Shown one piece after another: positions 37,601-46,720 of a stretch of 64,000 bases of DNA. The translations under genes were made by a program, and so were the position numbers. Every line of letters starts with the position of its first letter. Position 1 is the first letter of the stretch. Origin of the DNA: Flavobacterium sp. ALD4 (lineage in GTDB: Bacteria; Bacteroidota; Bacteroidia; Flavobacteriales; Flavobacteriaceae); assembly GCF_002836475.1 (NCBI RefSeq), contig NZ_PJBJ01000022.1, positions 248,001 through 312,000 on the forward strand, read 5' to 3'. The notes under the pieces were generated by a model. The model worked only from the letters and a program-made list of their open reading frames with translations, was not told the DNA's origin and did not search any database.

Positions 37601-38692
37601 ATAAGCAGATTCAACAAGGTTTTCATATCTTTTTTGTGTTTCTATTTGCAGTGTTACCTCATGGCCAATACCAATAATTAAATCCTCAGTATATCTTTTA
37701 TGATGCCATTCTATATGCTTGTACTCTCCATTTTTTGTTTTCAGTTTCCTCACAAAAGGTTTTTCGGAAATAATACTATCATGAAATTTTCCCCCCATAA
37801 ATTCAGGATCTTCAGTTACCTTCCAAAACAACATTCCCATAACTTCATCGACTGAAAACCCTAAAATAGGAGTAATCGTTTCACTGCAAAATAAAATTTC
37901 TCCTTTTCTATTGGATACAACAATAAGAGAGTTACCGTTATTTATAATTTGATCAGAAAAACGGAATTTGTCTTTAACATTTAATCCTACAATATGCTGA
38001 ATATAATTTATGGTAAAGACAATTAAAGAAAAATTGAATAATGCTATAGTTGTTTTAAAGGGTAACATTTCTAAGTAAGTAACAATGGTAATGTATAAAA
38101 ATGTGCAGGCTACAAAAAACCAATATAATTTTATAGGTTTAAAAATGGTATAAGCAAAGTAAAAAGTTACAACAAAAGCGAGGATAGGTATGATGTCGGT
38201 CGGTGAAAAAAGTAAATTTTTACATATCAAACCAAAATAAAGCAGGTAAAAAACAATGAAGATTTTTCGTATGTTCCGGAAAAGCAAAGCTGATTTGGTA
38301 CTAATTACATATATAATTATAAAAAATAAAGCGGCACTGATATTAAAAAAGAATAAACTTTTTGGTCTTACACTAAAAATTTCATAATTAATTTCAGCTA
38401 TAATATTTACAAATCCTAAGAAGAGAAGATAGAGTTGATATTCTTTATTGCGTATATATTCTTCATTATTTTTTTCTATTAATGTGCTCTTTAATTTTTT
38501 TTTTGTTTTGTTAAGAGTGAAAAATAAGAAGGCAATAAAAAGAAATAAAAAAACCCACAATAAAGATTTTTTATTTGAAAAAATCATTTCAATCAAGCCA
38601 GCAGATGACAGTATGGCTTTTGGTAAGGATAGCCAGCAATAATAGGTATAGTTTGAAATAATCGTATAAAAAAAGCTATTGTAAAACACCAT
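34637..38692 (-). CDS. Hybrid sensor histidine kinase with membrane, PAS and GAF domains
   Basis: 1351 residues. The N-terminus (about 1-250) has seven to eight hydrophobic segments, a membrane sensor region without clear family. Then come two PAS domains (about 255-490), two GAF-like domains (about 500-670 and 680-850) and a third PAS with PAC (about 855-965). HisKA follows with 'EFLANMSHEIRTPLNG' (H980), then HATPase_c ('FGGTGLGLTISNNLLGLM'). A C-terminal receiver domain starts near 1220 with D1282 in 'IIFMDIQMP'. This is a phosphorelay-type kinase, and a separate Hpt protein or regulator would be needed; none is adjacent. The signal is unknown. No terminator is obvious downstream. Confidence 0.93.
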   Translation of the reverse strand: MVFYNSFFYTIISNYTYYCWLSLPKAILSSAGLIEMIFSNKKSLLWVFLFLFIAFLFFTLNKTKKKLKSTLIEKNNEEYIRNKEYQLYLLFLGFVNIIAEINYEIFSVRPKSLFFFNISAALFFIIIYVISTKSALLFRNIRKIFIVFYLLYFGLICKNLLFSPTDIIPILAFVVTFYFAYTIFKPIKLYWFFVACTFLYITIVTYLEMLPFKTTIALFNFSLIVFTINYIQHIVGLNVKDKFRFSDQIINNGNSLIVVSNRKGEILFCSETITPILGFSVDEVMGMLFWKVTEDPEFMGGKFHDSIISEKPFVRKLKTKNGEYKHIEWHHKRYTEDLIIGIGHEVTLQIETQKRYENLVESAYDIIYELDRQGTYIFINKNSEIITGFSITELFSSKFEHLIKDTFQQRVFEFYSNSTEEMNNFPLLVFPIIKKNGDELWLSQKVTINRDKDRTITGYSVIARDITFLKSIEKEKTERRLKNLKYSTALKGFTAKSYSNNESFESKLKTILEITTKTIGVGRASYWNCFEDRISCVQLYDFRSNKYINDLEITKKSFPKYFLTVQNKIQVVASDVYTNEITKELCVAYFPENNILSLIDTPVFINGELQGIVCFEATEKVKQWDNEDINFSRSVSDIIAIAFETQMRLDIQNKLTYKSELLAAMTKCTEKFLNSKDIDGIFTDALIIMGKATQSHRAYYYENDFSTNLISQKYRWIINNTSLTDINPKLQNLSHAYFEELLQPILNNNIYEATVSKVDNESLKNKLLNLDVISLILFPVFIKNTFHGFLGFDNTSEEKKWTEDEVNILQTLARNIASSIERIAGETAIYESEEKFRLLANNIPGAVYLAENDAKYTTTYINDQIKKLTGYDKIEFLEKRIFYSDLIHPEDYDRVVTDSRDKLSKSEPFHLTYRIINKIGKIVWVEEFGDAIINNGKISYIEGIMLDITERKMAEDAIKGLEYAEAANKAKSEFLANMSHEIRTPLNGIIGFTDLLMQTKLEDVQEKHMITVNQSAHSLLGIVNDILDFSKIEAGKLDLHIEKHKIKDILNPIMDLILYESNQKKLHLELAVAPEIPTYFWVDNIRLKQILINLLANAVKFTEKGFVQLDVSILKTTNSNTTIRFAVLDSGIGILLENQTEIFKAFSQEDSSTTKKFGGTGLGLTISNNLLGLMESRMQLSSEIGIGSTFYFDLDLKTTNDSDVETIPINNKDVVVDRFAIPIDNSLKALKIMLVEDNKINMLLLKTIIKNAIPKAIIHEIPNGADAVNKFENIVPDIIFMDIQMPLKNGYEATKEIRKLKSGASIPIIAITAGTGLEISDKCTAAGMDDYISKPILKKVIEETLIKWTTL

Positions 38693-38832
38693 AGAAAATG
38701 TTTTTTTTGAATTGACGAAATGAGAATAATTGGTTCGTAATGTAATGTTTTTTTTATGACATTAACACGATTTTATGATAAATAAAATCGCGTTTCCTAT
38801 TATTTAAAACAAATTAGTTGTCTGTAATTTTT

Positions 38833-39603
38833 CTATAATTCCTCCTTATAATCAAAACCGATAATTTCATTGTAGATGGCGTAATACATGGAGTAAACAA
38901 AGGGTAGTGTAAAAAACACTCCGATACAACATCCAATAAATCCAACCATTGAGCCTATAACTGCAACGGACATAAGGGCGAAGAGGATTAAGGGCTGTTT
39001 AGAGACAATTAAAAAACTGAATTTTATAGCATTTACTGCTTTCAAATCGCTGAAAATGATGAGTGGGATAGCAAGTATAGTAAAAAAAGATATTGCAAGA
39101 GATAGCATTGATCCCAGGAGAATAATTCCGCTATAATCTAACGCCATTGCTATTCCATTGCTAGATACCAAAATTAAAAATGTTGCCACAAGAATTTGAG
39201 TAAAATAGGCTGTAGTATAGTAACTGAACACGGTTGAAACATGAAATTCCTCATCTCTTTCTGCACAGTAAGCCATTTTTATTAATCCTGCTGTCAGAGG
39301 GCTAATTAAACAGGAAAACAAAATGGATAGCCCTACATATTGAACCTGAGCTGTACCGCTAAGGTTTTCCATAGTTTTACTTAAACCCTCTAATGACTCC
39401 TGAGATAATGCAGCAATTCCAACAAATGTTACACTCATAATCGCTGCGACAGCAAAGAGGATTACCATAAAAACAAAAATCATAAGACCTGCATAAAGGG
39501 CTATTTTTTTATAGTTTTCAAATGCTTTATTAAAAACATCAGCAAAATCCAACTGATATCCATTGCGTACTATTTCTTCTATTCGGTCTTGTTTAAGATT
39601 CAT
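38833..39603 (-). CDS. Polytopic membrane protein of unknown function
   Basis: 256 residues. An N-terminal cytoplasmic stretch (about 1-35) with 'NGYQLDFADVFNKAFENYKK' precedes five or six membrane segments (about 36-62, 90-112, 135-155, 160-190 and 205-240). The pattern resembles bacteroidotal membrane proteins with a 'FxxAxxxFKK' lead-in, loosely like glycerophosphodiesterase membrane domains, but I cannot assign a function. It lies 41 bp downstream of the nitroreductase gene on the same strand and may share its transcript. Confidence 0.75.
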   Translation of the reverse strand: MNLKQDRIEEIVRNGYQLDFADVFNKAFENYKKIALYAGLMIFVFMVILFAVAAIMSVTFVGIAALSQESLEGLSKTMENLSGTAQVQYVGLSILFSCLISPLTAGLIKMAYCAERDEEFHVSTVFSYYTTAYFTQILVATFLILVSSNGIAMALDYSGIILLGSMLSLAISFFTILAIPLIIFSDLKAVNAIKFSFLIVSKQPLILFALMSVAVIGSMVGFIGCCIGVFFTLPFVYSMYYAIYNEIIGFDYKEEL

Positions 39604-39644
39604 TTTTTATAGGTTTTGTATTAGTTTAAAATAGTAAAATAGGA

Positions 39645-40382
39645 TTATAATTTAAAATAGACTTCTTGAAAGGGAACCCTGAACCGTTCTCCATAAACGC
39701 CCGATTCGTCCCGTATTCCACATCCGATAATCATATTTATTTCAGCACCAGCAGGTAAATTCAATATTTTTTTCACTCTTAAAGAATCAAAGCCTTCCAT
39801 CGGGCACGTGTCATAGTTTATGGCTGCCATACTGATCATGAAGTTCTGTGCGGCTAAAGCAGCACTTTTTTGGGCTACTATTCGCATATCACTTCTTCGG
39901 GCTTGCCTATATATAGGTTTAAATATTCCGATAGTTTGAAAAACGAGAAACTTTAAGGCACCCAAAATTCCTATAAAATCAAAATAAAGGGCAGGAACAA
40001 TTTTTTGATAATAATTGAGGGCAAATTTTTCTCTTTTTGAATAGTCTGTGGGTAATTTATCCCCGTACTGCCGTTTTAAAAAAGCAACATTGGACTGTAC
40101 TCTTTTTTTCCATAAATCTTTTCTAGCCACCACAACAACCATTTGTCTTGCAGTTTTCGCCGCATTTTGATTAAAACTTGCCTGTGTAATTTTATCTAAA
40201 ACTTCGGGAGCAGTAATCTGGTAGAATTCCCAGAGTTGCATATTACTACTCGTAGGAGCGAGTGTAGCCAAACGAATACATTCTTTTACTTTTTCATCGT
40301 CAAGGACTTCGTTTTTAAAAACACGGACAGAGCGTCTGTATTGTATAGCTTCGCTTACTGATTTCTCTTTACTTAAATCCAT
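39645..40382 (-). CDS. Nitroreductase family protein
   Basis: 245 residues. 'QYRRSVRVFKNEVLDDEKV' is the FMN-binding start of the nitroreductase fold. 'RLATLAPTSSNMQLWEF' and 'AAQNFMISMAAINYDTCPMEGFD' are the usual inner blocks. The insertion of about 40 residues in the middle ('YFDFIGILGALKFLVFQTIGIF') is hydrophobic and longer than in compact family members. It is likely an NAD(P)H- and FMN-dependent oxidoreductase with unknown acceptor. The start overlaps the end of the aldehyde dehydrogenase gene by 10 bp, so the two are translationally coupled. Confidence 0.9.
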   Translation of the reverse strand: MDLSKEKSVSEAIQYRRSVRVFKNEVLDDEKVKECIRLATLAPTSSNMQLWEFYQITAPEVLDKITQASFNQNAAKTARQMVVVVARKDLWKKRVQSNVAFLKRQYGDKLPTDYSKREKFALNYYQKIVPALYFDFIGILGALKFLVFQTIGIFKPIYRQARRSDMRIVAQKSAALAAQNFMISMAAINYDTCPMEGFDSLRVKKILNLPAGAEINMIIGCGIRDESGVYGERFRVPFQEVYFKL

Positions 40383-41701
40383 TTCAATAGTTTCTTGATC
40401 GTGGCTAATTTGTCTTTATAAGGAGCATAGCGCAAAGGTAAATCCAACCAATTTGCTTTTTTTACTATTCCCTTTTTATGTGAAAAAATATCAAAACTTA
40501 AAGCCCCGTGATAGGCCCCGATGCCGCTATGGCCTACACCTCCGAAAGGCAATCTTTTATTTAAAAAGTGAACTACTGTATCATTTATACAACCTCCTCC
40601 AAAAGAATAGTCTTGAATGATTTGTTTTGCAAATCTTTTATTTTCCGTGAAAACATATAAAGACAATGGTTTTTCATGTTTTGAAATTACGGTATAGATA
40701 TCTGCATCACTTGAGTATTCAATAATAGGTAATAAAGGGCCAAATATTTCATCTTTCATGATAAGGCTATCTATGTCGGATTCATCGATAAGGGTGGGAG
40801 CGATGTAACAGTCAGACGCATCAGTTTGACCGCCAAAAATGACTTTGTCGTTGTCAATCATTTCTTTTAATCGGTTCCAATTTTTAACATTGATAATTCT
40901 GGCAAAATCAGGAGATTCTTTTGGGTTGTTGCCGTAAGCAGTGGTTACTTCCTCTTTCATATAGCCAATAAACTTATCTTTCATGTCTTTTTGAATTAAG
41001 ATATAATCAGGGGCAATACAGGTTTGTCCCGCATTCATAAATTTTCCCCAAACAATTCTTTTAGCCGCCAGTTTCAAATTAGCAGTTTCATCAATGATAC
41101 ACGGATTTTTTCCGCCAAGTTCTAACGTCACAGGTGTCAGATGTTCTGCTGCCGATTTGGCAACTATTTTTCCGACGGAAACACTTCCGGTAAAAAATAT
41201 ATAATCCCAGCGTTGTGCAAGTAGGTTTTTGGACACATCCACACCACCTTGAATAACTTCCACGTGATTGACATGGAACGTTTTGGTTATTATTTTCGCA
41301 ATAATAGCGGCTGTGTTACCTGTTAATTCAGAAGGTTTTAGTACGACTTGATTTCCGGCAGCAACTGCAGAAACCAAAGGGCAAAGAGCCAATTGAAATG
41401 GATAATTCCATGGAGCAATAATCAAGACCTTTCCATAGGGATCTTTATATATATAATCTGTAGAGGGGAAATTGAGGAGCGATGGAAAAACCTTTTTTGG
41501 CTTTGCCCATTTGCTCATATTCTTGATGGTATCTTTTAATTCAGAAATAACATAACTGGTCTCTGTCAGCACAGCTTCAAAAGCAGGCTTCTTGAAATCA
41601 TCATATAAAGCTTTAATTATCTCATTTTCATGGATTATAATATTATTTAGAAGTTTTATTAGAGTCTCTTTTCTATATTCTATGTTGATTTTATAATTCA
41701 T
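40373..41701 (-). CDS. Aldehyde dehydrogenase family protein
   Basis: 442 residues, the shorter 'class 3-like' ALDH size. 'APWNYPFQLALCPLVSAVAAGN' and 'FTGSVSVGKIVAKSA' bind NAD(P). 'TLELGGKNPCII' contains the catalytic Glu, and C228 in 'NAGQTCIAPDY' is the nucleophile. 'SFGGGCINDTVVHF' and 'PFGGVGHSGIGAYHG' close the fold. Such enzymes oxidise fatty or lipid-derived aldehydes, and the family includes coniferyl-aldehyde dehydrogenases. It is coupled to the nitroreductase gene, suggesting a joint role in detoxifying reactive compounds (inference). Confidence 0.93.
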   Translation of the reverse strand: MNYKINIEYRKETLIKLLNNIIIHENEIIKALYDDFKKPAFEAVLTETSYVISELKDTIKNMSKWAKPKKVFPSLLNFPSTDYIYKDPYGKVLIIAPWNYPFQLALCPLVSAVAAGNQVVLKPSELTGNTAAIIAKIITKTFHVNHVEVIQGGVDVSKNLLAQRWDYIFFTGSVSVGKIVAKSAAEHLTPVTLELGGKNPCIIDETANLKLAAKRIVWGKFMNAGQTCIAPDYILIQKDMKDKFIGYMKEEVTTAYGNNPKESPDFARIINVKNWNRLKEMIDNDKVIFGGQTDASDCYIAPTLIDESDIDSLIMKDEIFGPLLPIIEYSSDADIYTVISKHEKPLSLYVFTENKRFAKQIIQDYSFGGGCINDTVVHFLNKRLPFGGVGHSGIGAYHGALSFDIFSHKKGIVKKANWLDLPLRYAPYKDKLATIKKLLKWI

Positions 41702-41750
41702 TTTAAATTTGGATAATTAATTTCTATGCAAGTTAATTGTTAAATTTTAA

Positions 41751-41780
41751 TTATGATTTTTTATTCAATTAAAATCATAA
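41751..41780 (-). terminator. Inverted repeat overlapping the rluA-family stop
   Basis: TTATGATTTT (41751-41760) and AAAATCATAA (41771-41780) are perfect arms with a 10-base loop. The structure is AT-rich and overlaps the stop codon at 41775-41777. It could be a weak terminator, but no long T-run follows. Confidence 0.35.
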
Positions 41781-42464
41781 CGCATTCCAGATTACCTCAT
41801 TTGGCACCGGAGCAATTATGGATATGCTGTCCTTAGTAACCGGATGTACAAAAAATAATTTTCGGGCATGCAAGTGGATGCCTCCGTCAGGATTGCTTCG
41901 GTCAAAACCATACTTTAAATCTCCTTTTATGGGGGAGCCTATCGCAGATAGTTGTGCTCTGATTTGATGGTGTCTTCCCGTATGTAGATTTATTTCCAAC
42001 GCAAAGTAATTGTTTAACTCTTTAAAAACGCTATAATCTAAGCTCGCTAATTTACTGTCAGGAACTTCTTTTATGTGTGCCTTTGAAGTATTGTTTTTTT
42101 CATTTCTTTTAATGAAATGAACCAACTTGTCTTCCAGCTTAACAGGTTTGTTTTTTACAATTGCCCAATACGTTTTTTGCGTTTCCCTATTTTTGAATAA
42201 CTCATTCAAGCGCGTTAACGCTTTACTGGTCCTAGCAAAAACTACAATTCCAGTTGTAGGTCTGTCTAAACGGTGCACCACACCAAGGAAAACGTCACCA
42301 GGTTTATTGTATTTGTCTTTAATGTATTCTTTAACCACCTCAGATAAAGGTTTATCTCCTGTCTTGTCTCCCTGGACTATGTCGCCAACACGCTTGTTAA
42401 CCACAATAATATGATTGTCTTCATGAAGAACTTGAAGGTTACTCTTGTTTGATATCTCTTTCAT
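41775..42464 (-). CDS. RluA-family RNA pseudouridine synthase
   Basis: 229 residues, consisting essentially of the catalytic domain without an S4 domain. 'GVVHRLDRPTTGIVVFARTSKAL' contains the catalytic Asp (D67). 'KTYWAIV', 'LHTGRHHQIRAQLSAIGSPIKGD' and 'LHARKLFFVHP' are the other RluA motifs. It isomerises uridine in rRNA or tRNA; the exact target cannot be told. It is transcribed from just downstream of the glycosyltransferase relic. panB lies on the other side of that relic on the same strand. Confidence 0.93.
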   Translation of the reverse strand: MKEISNKSNLQVLHEDNHIIVVNKRVGDIVQGDKTGDKPLSEVVKEYIKDKYNKPGDVFLGVVHRLDRPTTGIVVFARTSKALTRLNELFKNRETQKTYWAIVKNKPVKLEDKLVHFIKRNEKNNTSKAHIKEVPDSKLASLDYSVFKELNNYFALEINLHTGRHHQIRAQLSAIGSPIKGDLKYGFDRSNPDGGIHLHARKLFFVHPVTKDSISIIAPVPNEVIWNAL

Positions 42465-42506
42465 TACTTAATACTGTTCCTTTATTTAGATACAAAAATA
42501 GAATTT

Positions 42507-43250
42507 TTATAATTGCTTTCCTCTAAAACCATATGTTCTATATCTTTTTTTCAGAATTTCATGTTCTCTTTTTTTCAACGTGACCAAGAATGTTTTCTTG
42601 TGAATTTTGAATACCGAGTCAAACTGAGTTTGTTTTTTATTAGCTGTGCTTTTCCATCAGAATAAAACTGCACCGGATAATTTTTTTCCTTCCAATAGAA
42701 TAACAGAACTTGTTTGTTTTGACTGTTCACTTTTAAATTTCCAACATATATTTAATGGTGTCTGTATAGTTGTCTAATTGTCCGGAAGCAAAAACGGAAA
42801 AATAAGCGATAAATACAATCAAAGGAAATGCAAGGGCAATACGAAAAATTTGTTTTTTGCTTTTAAAACCTTCCCAATAGTATACCATTAGAAACATAAT
42901 TGGTATTGTAATAGGTAGTATATAAGTGTGCAAGATACTGTATAAGGTGAAAAATACGGGTGTCTAAAACAACCATAAAACCAAGAATGACACCCAACTG
43001 TTTTTAAAAAGTGTTTATATGTTTTTCCAAAGTTTTAAAAAAAAAACAATTTGTGCCTAATGGAAGCCAAAAGCAGTCATAAATAACCAAATCATAGCTA
43101 AGGGCTGGGATTTAGGTCTACCATATAAATCGGCTTTCTATCCGGATTCGACAAACCGTTTTTAGTAAACTCTCACGACGAAATAGTCAAGAAAAGAACG
43201 GCTTTTTGTTCTACTAAATAATACTATGGAACGGTCAGCACAATAACAAC
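42507..43250 (-). pseudogene. Relic of an ArnT-like membrane glycosyltransferase gene
   Basis: On the minus strand, coding-like segments in alternating frames read in order as the C-terminal half of a polytopic glycosyltransferase. They are 'GRPKSQPLAMIWLFMTAFGF', 'LW' followed by a stop and 'TPVFFTLYSILHTYILPITI', and then 'YYWEGFKSKKQIFRIALAFP' (an open stretch at 42733-42933). After a frameshift come 'VLLFYWKEKNYPVQFYSDGK' and 'FDSVFKIHKKTFLVTLKKRE'. The arrangement (late membrane helices, 'TYILP', small extramembrane tail) resembles GT39/GT83 ArnT-type proteins. At least two frameshifts and several stops are present. The upper boundary is uncertain; similar hydrophobic scraps continue to about 43290. 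Confidence 0.6.
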
Positions 43251-43914
43251 AAACAATATTCCTCTATTTATTGAAAATTTAAAAAATAATTGCAGTAAAT
43301 GCTTTAGTACGTATTACTCGTCATAAAAAAGAGTAGAAAGCTTTAGTATTAATCTTAGAGAACCTTTTGATATTAATCTTCACTATAGTTATACAAAAAA
43401 AGATAATTACGCCAGTTTCTGTTCGGAAATAATTGCTATCTAAAATGTAATGATTACCATTGAGGCACAAAATCCAAATGCAGTAGCAGTGAAAATGCGC
43501 CGGTATGAATTAGAAATTTAGGTATGGTCAATAAAATAAAAATTGGAAGATGAAAAAAATCCAATTGTGAGGTCACTGAAAAGGGGCCTCTTTTCAAACA
43601 TCCAGTAAAAAAAGGATTAAATAAGACTTTGATTTTACTCCATTTTCGCCAAAATTTATTTTAGGTTAGTAAGCGTTATCGAAACTAAAAAAGAGCTAAA
43701 ACATGACGGTTTTAACTCTTTTTTAATTTTTCATTTTCGGGTTAGCAGAGTACTTTTTCAGTACCCTCCAATTGTTTTAACCATTTTTCCTATGATAACT
43801 AGAATTACTGCGTTCAATAATAAAGAAGATGCTCTTGAACCAAATTAATTGGCACCAATAACGACATAGTTGACAGCCGATAACTTTATGAAAAGCAGTG
43901 GTTTTAATAAAAGG
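43251..43914. other. Gene-free stretch with decayed scraps and one terminator
   Basis: No intact gene. A short plus-strand coding-like piece near 43450-43520 ('MITIEAQNPNAVAVKMRRYE') ends in TAG and could belong to another relic. A terminator-like hairpin is listed separately at 43687. Nothing else is recognisable. Confidence 0.4.
43687..43724. terminator. Hairpin with A/T flanks
   Basis: AAAAAAGAG-C-TAAAAC (43687-43702) pairs with GTTTTA-A-CTCTTTTTT (43709-43724), with one mismatch. It is a bidirectional terminator by shape, possibly left from a lost gene, and lies 190 bp beyond the panB stop. Confidence 0.6.
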
Positions 43915-44733
43915 TTAATACTGTTCTTTTTCATTAGGAAAGTCACTCGACTTTACATCAGCAACATATTGACCAATAGCAGTCGTCATTCCTTCGTATA
44001 GATTCATATACCTTCTCAAGAAACGGGGACTAAATTCATTATTCATCCCTAACATATCGTGGATAACAAGTACTTGTCCGTCAACGCCACCTCCTGCACC
44101 AATTCCTATTACTGGAATTGAAATACTTTTAGCTACCTTTTCAGCTAGATGTGCTGGGATTTTTTCTAGAACTAGTGCAAAACATCCTAGTCTTTCCAAT
44201 AATTTAGCATCTTCAACTAATTTATCGGCTTCTTCTTCTTCTTTGGCACGAACGGTATATGTTCCAAACTTATAGATTGATTGAGGTGTTAAACCCAAAT
44301 GTCCCATTACTGGGATACCTGCATTTAATATTTTTTTAATTGATTCTTTAATTTCTTTTCCACCTTCCAGTTTTACTGCGTGGCCTCCGCTTTCTTTCAT
44401 AATTCTAATTGATGAACGCAAGGCTTCCTTTGGATCTGACTGGTAACTTCCAAAAGGCAAATCAACCACAACTAGTGCTCTTTCTATTGCTCTAACAACA
44501 GAAGAGGCATGGTATATCATTTGGTCTAAAGTAATCGGTAGAGTTGTTTCATGTCCAGCCATCACATTTGAAGCAGAATCACCCACAAGAATAACGTCAA
44601 TACCAGCTGTATCTACAATTTTAGCCATGGTGTAATCATAAGCGGTAAGCATAGAGATTTTTTCCCCATTTGCTTTCATTTCAATTAATGATTTAGTGGT
44701 AATTCTTTTGTAATCTTTTTTTGCGACAGACAT
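43915..44733 (-). CDS. panB: 3-methyl-2-oxobutanoate hydroxymethyltransferase
   Basis: 272 residues, normal length. '[22 protein letters not shown]' opens the barrel. '[23 protein letters not shown]' and '[15 protein letters not shown]' hold the Mg2+ and ketoacid site. '[14 protein letters not shown]' and '[23 protein letters not shown]' are diagnostic PanB motifs. It adds a hydroxymethyl group from methylene-THF to 2-ketoisovalerate, the first step of pantothenate synthesis. The other pan genes are not in the window. Confidence 0.96.
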   Translation of the reverse strand: MSVAKKDYKRITTKSLIEMKANGEKISMLTAYDYTMAKIVDTAGIDVILVGDSASNVMAGHETTLPITLDQMIYHASSVVRAIERALVVVDLPFGSYQSDPKEALRSSIRIMKESGGHAVKLEGGKEIKESIKKILNAGIPVMGHLGLTPQSIYKFGTYTVRAKEEEEADKLVEDAKLLERLGCFALVLEKIPAHLAEKVAKSISIPVIGIGAGGGVDGQVLVIHDMLGMNNEFSPRFLRRYMNLYEGMTTAIGQYVADVKSSDFPNEKEQY

Positions 44734-44784
44734 AGTTATGTTTTTATGAATTGTAAATGTAATAAAACAAATGATTATGCAACA

Positions 44785-44819
44785 AAAAAATGGATTCGAC
44801 TTTTATCGAATCCATTTTT
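44785..44819 (-). terminator. Terminator of the GT9 gene
   Basis: ATGGATTCGA (44790-44799) and TCGAATCCAT (44806-44815) form a 10-bp stem, extended by A/T tracts on both sides. It lies between the GT9 stop (44948) and the panB start (44733). Confidence 0.8.
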
Positions 44820-44947
44820 ATAAAGTAACTTTTTAGAGAATTAGTTTTTAAAAGTGGGAAATTCCAAATCTAGAGCAAATGCTGGATTCGTTTTTCAAAT
44901 TTACTAAGATAAATTCTGCTGGTTTTTATCAATTCAAAAGATCAATA

Positions 44948-45991
44948 CTATCTTAAAATTTTGTCCAAAATAGCAATATAATCATCAAGAGAATCAGTGT
45001 TGGTGTTTATCGCCGCACTATTGTTGTTATAAGGTGCATACATGTTTATATTGTCACGCGAAAAAAGTCCAACTGTAGTCACTTTTGATGCGCTGGCCAA
45101 ATGCATAATTCCACTGTCACCACCAATAAACACCTTAGTATTTGCCATTAAAGCTCCTATTTCACGAACGTCTTTACTGTAAAAGGTTGGTGCTTTGAAA
45201 CCTATTTGTGAAACATTTTCAACGGGTAACACTTCGATAATATTGTAGTCTGAATATTCCGCTTTTAATCGGTCATAAAAGGGCGCCCACCATGATTCTG
45301 GATAGCACTTATCAGCAGTCGCAAAAGTAAAGATGCATATGGTTTTTTTATCGTTTTGTACAATACTATGTAGTGTCTTTTTTGCTTCTGCAAGCTCTGA
45401 AGGGCTTAGTTTCAAATCTAGATCAGGAACAGGGCTATTATTTTCTTCAAATCCAAGTTTGGTTAAATAGTGCCTAAAGTTGTAAACGGGGTATTTTGCA
45501 ATATGCTCATAATCTATGTATTTCAATTGAATAGCATCAACATCATCCCCGAAAAATTTGTATTTTGAATTTACAAATTGCGCAGATAATCTTCCAGATG
45601 AAGAGTTCTCTACTACATTTATCACAATGTCATAACTGTATTTTTTTAAGGATAGCCATCCTTGGACGTATTTAGTAATCTCCTTAAAAGGTTTTCTTGG
45701 GAGTCTAATTATTCGATTTATGTTATTGTAATTTTTAAAAATAATGGGCGCTAAACCACCATTCACAAATAAATCTATTTCACATTTAGGAAAAGTTGCA
45801 ATAACATCCTGCACTAGCGGAGTAATTAACAATTGATTTCCTAATCTAGGGTTTGGTCTACAAATTAGAATTTTTTTAAACTCCACTTTTGTCACATCGA
45901 TATTCTGATCAAATTGTGAAGCCCCGACGTTCTTGGTAAGGCGACGCATTAGTTTTCGTCTTAATGCGTTAATGTCTGTTTTTAACCCCAT
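44948..45991 (-). CDS. Glycosyltransferase family 9 (heptosyltransferase-like)
   Basis: 347 residues. 'ILICRPNPRLGNQLLITPLVQDV' is the GT9 N-terminal motif. The C-terminal domain has 'ICIFTFATADKCYPESWW' and 'TKVFIGGDSGIMHLASASKV', which bind the ADP-sugar. Such enzymes add heptose or another sugar to the lipid A core or surface glycans on the cytosolic face of the inner membrane. No other LPS genes lie next to it in intact form, although a membrane glycosyltransferase relic sits 1.7 kb downstream. Confidence 0.88.
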   Translation of the reverse strand: MGLKTDINALRRKLMRRLTKNVGASQFDQNIDVTKVEFKKILICRPNPRLGNQLLITPLVQDVIATFPKCEIDLFVNGGLAPIIFKNYNNINRIIRLPRKPFKEITKYVQGWLSLKKYSYDIVINVVENSSSGRLSAQFVNSKYKFFGDDVDAIQLKYIDYEHIAKYPVYNFRHYLTKLGFEENNSPVPDLDLKLSPSELAEAKKTLHSIVQNDKKTICIFTFATADKCYPESWWAPFYDRLKAEYSDYNIIEVLPVENVSQIGFKAPTFYSKDVREIGALMANTKVFIGGDSGIMHLASASKVTTVGLFSRDNINMYAPYNNNSAAINTNTDSLDDYIAILDKILR

Positions 45992-46235
45992 GATTTTTAT
46001 AAAATTTATTTTGATCTGTAATTTAATGTAACCTCCAGTTCTTGTTTTACCGTTTTCTATTTATTGTAAAACAGTTTTCAAAGGAACGAATTTTTTTTAT
46101 ACAAAAAAGAAGGAAAGCGGTCCTTTCAACAAAAAAGAACAGTGCTATACTATCTCTGTGGTTTTTAATGGCATGTCTTTTGTATTAGCTGAATGGACTG
46201 CACTAAGCTAGTACAATTGAAGAAAATCAAGAAAT

Positions 46236-46610
46236 ATGAAGTATTTGATCTTACTGTTGCTGATGTCGGGTTTTATGTATGCGCAAGAACAGGTGTTTAA
46301 TGTGTAGCGGTATTGTGTTTACGCACTTCTTTTGCAAGACCGGGAATGTGATATTGCATGAAACGAATATTCGTTTGTGTTCCTCGACAGAAAAAAGAAT
46401 GATGTAGTATTCTTTTTTACCAATATGAAATTGCAGTACAAAAGTATGAATATTGTAGTCTATTCTTCGGATGCTAATTACATGCTTTATTACTTGGAAA
46501 ACGAGCAAGGTACTGTCGATATGAAAATTAACAAACAGAATACTAAGATGGGATTCCTATATCCCAACAACCACATTTATTTGACGGTGGGTAAATCAAC
46601 CAAGCTTTAG
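46236..46610 (+). pseudogene. Broken gene for a small secreted protein
   Basis: ATG at 46236 opens a good signal peptide (MKYLILLLLMSGFMYAQ) and then 'EQVFNV', followed by TAG and further readable sequence until TGA near 46352. The frame then shifts, and 'FLDRKKNDVVFFFTNMKLQY' onward stays open to the TAG ending at 46610 ('HIYLTVGKSTKL'). The two halves read as one short secreted beta-rich protein split by a stop and a frameshift. No family is recognised. 45992-46235, upstream, shows nothing definite. Confidence 0.55.
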
Positions 46611-46720
46611 TTAAATTTTTTAATTGTCGGCTTTACTCATTAAGTAATAGGAACTGTTTTATTGTATTTAAGATTATGGTTTTGAATGAATTGAAGCTTT
46701 ATGTCTACATGAAATGCTTT

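Noticed and set aside
42733..42933. 66-codon membrane ORF as a stand-alone small gene
   Set aside because: Flanking frames continue the same polytopic glycosyltransferase, so it is a surviving open stretch of a relic.
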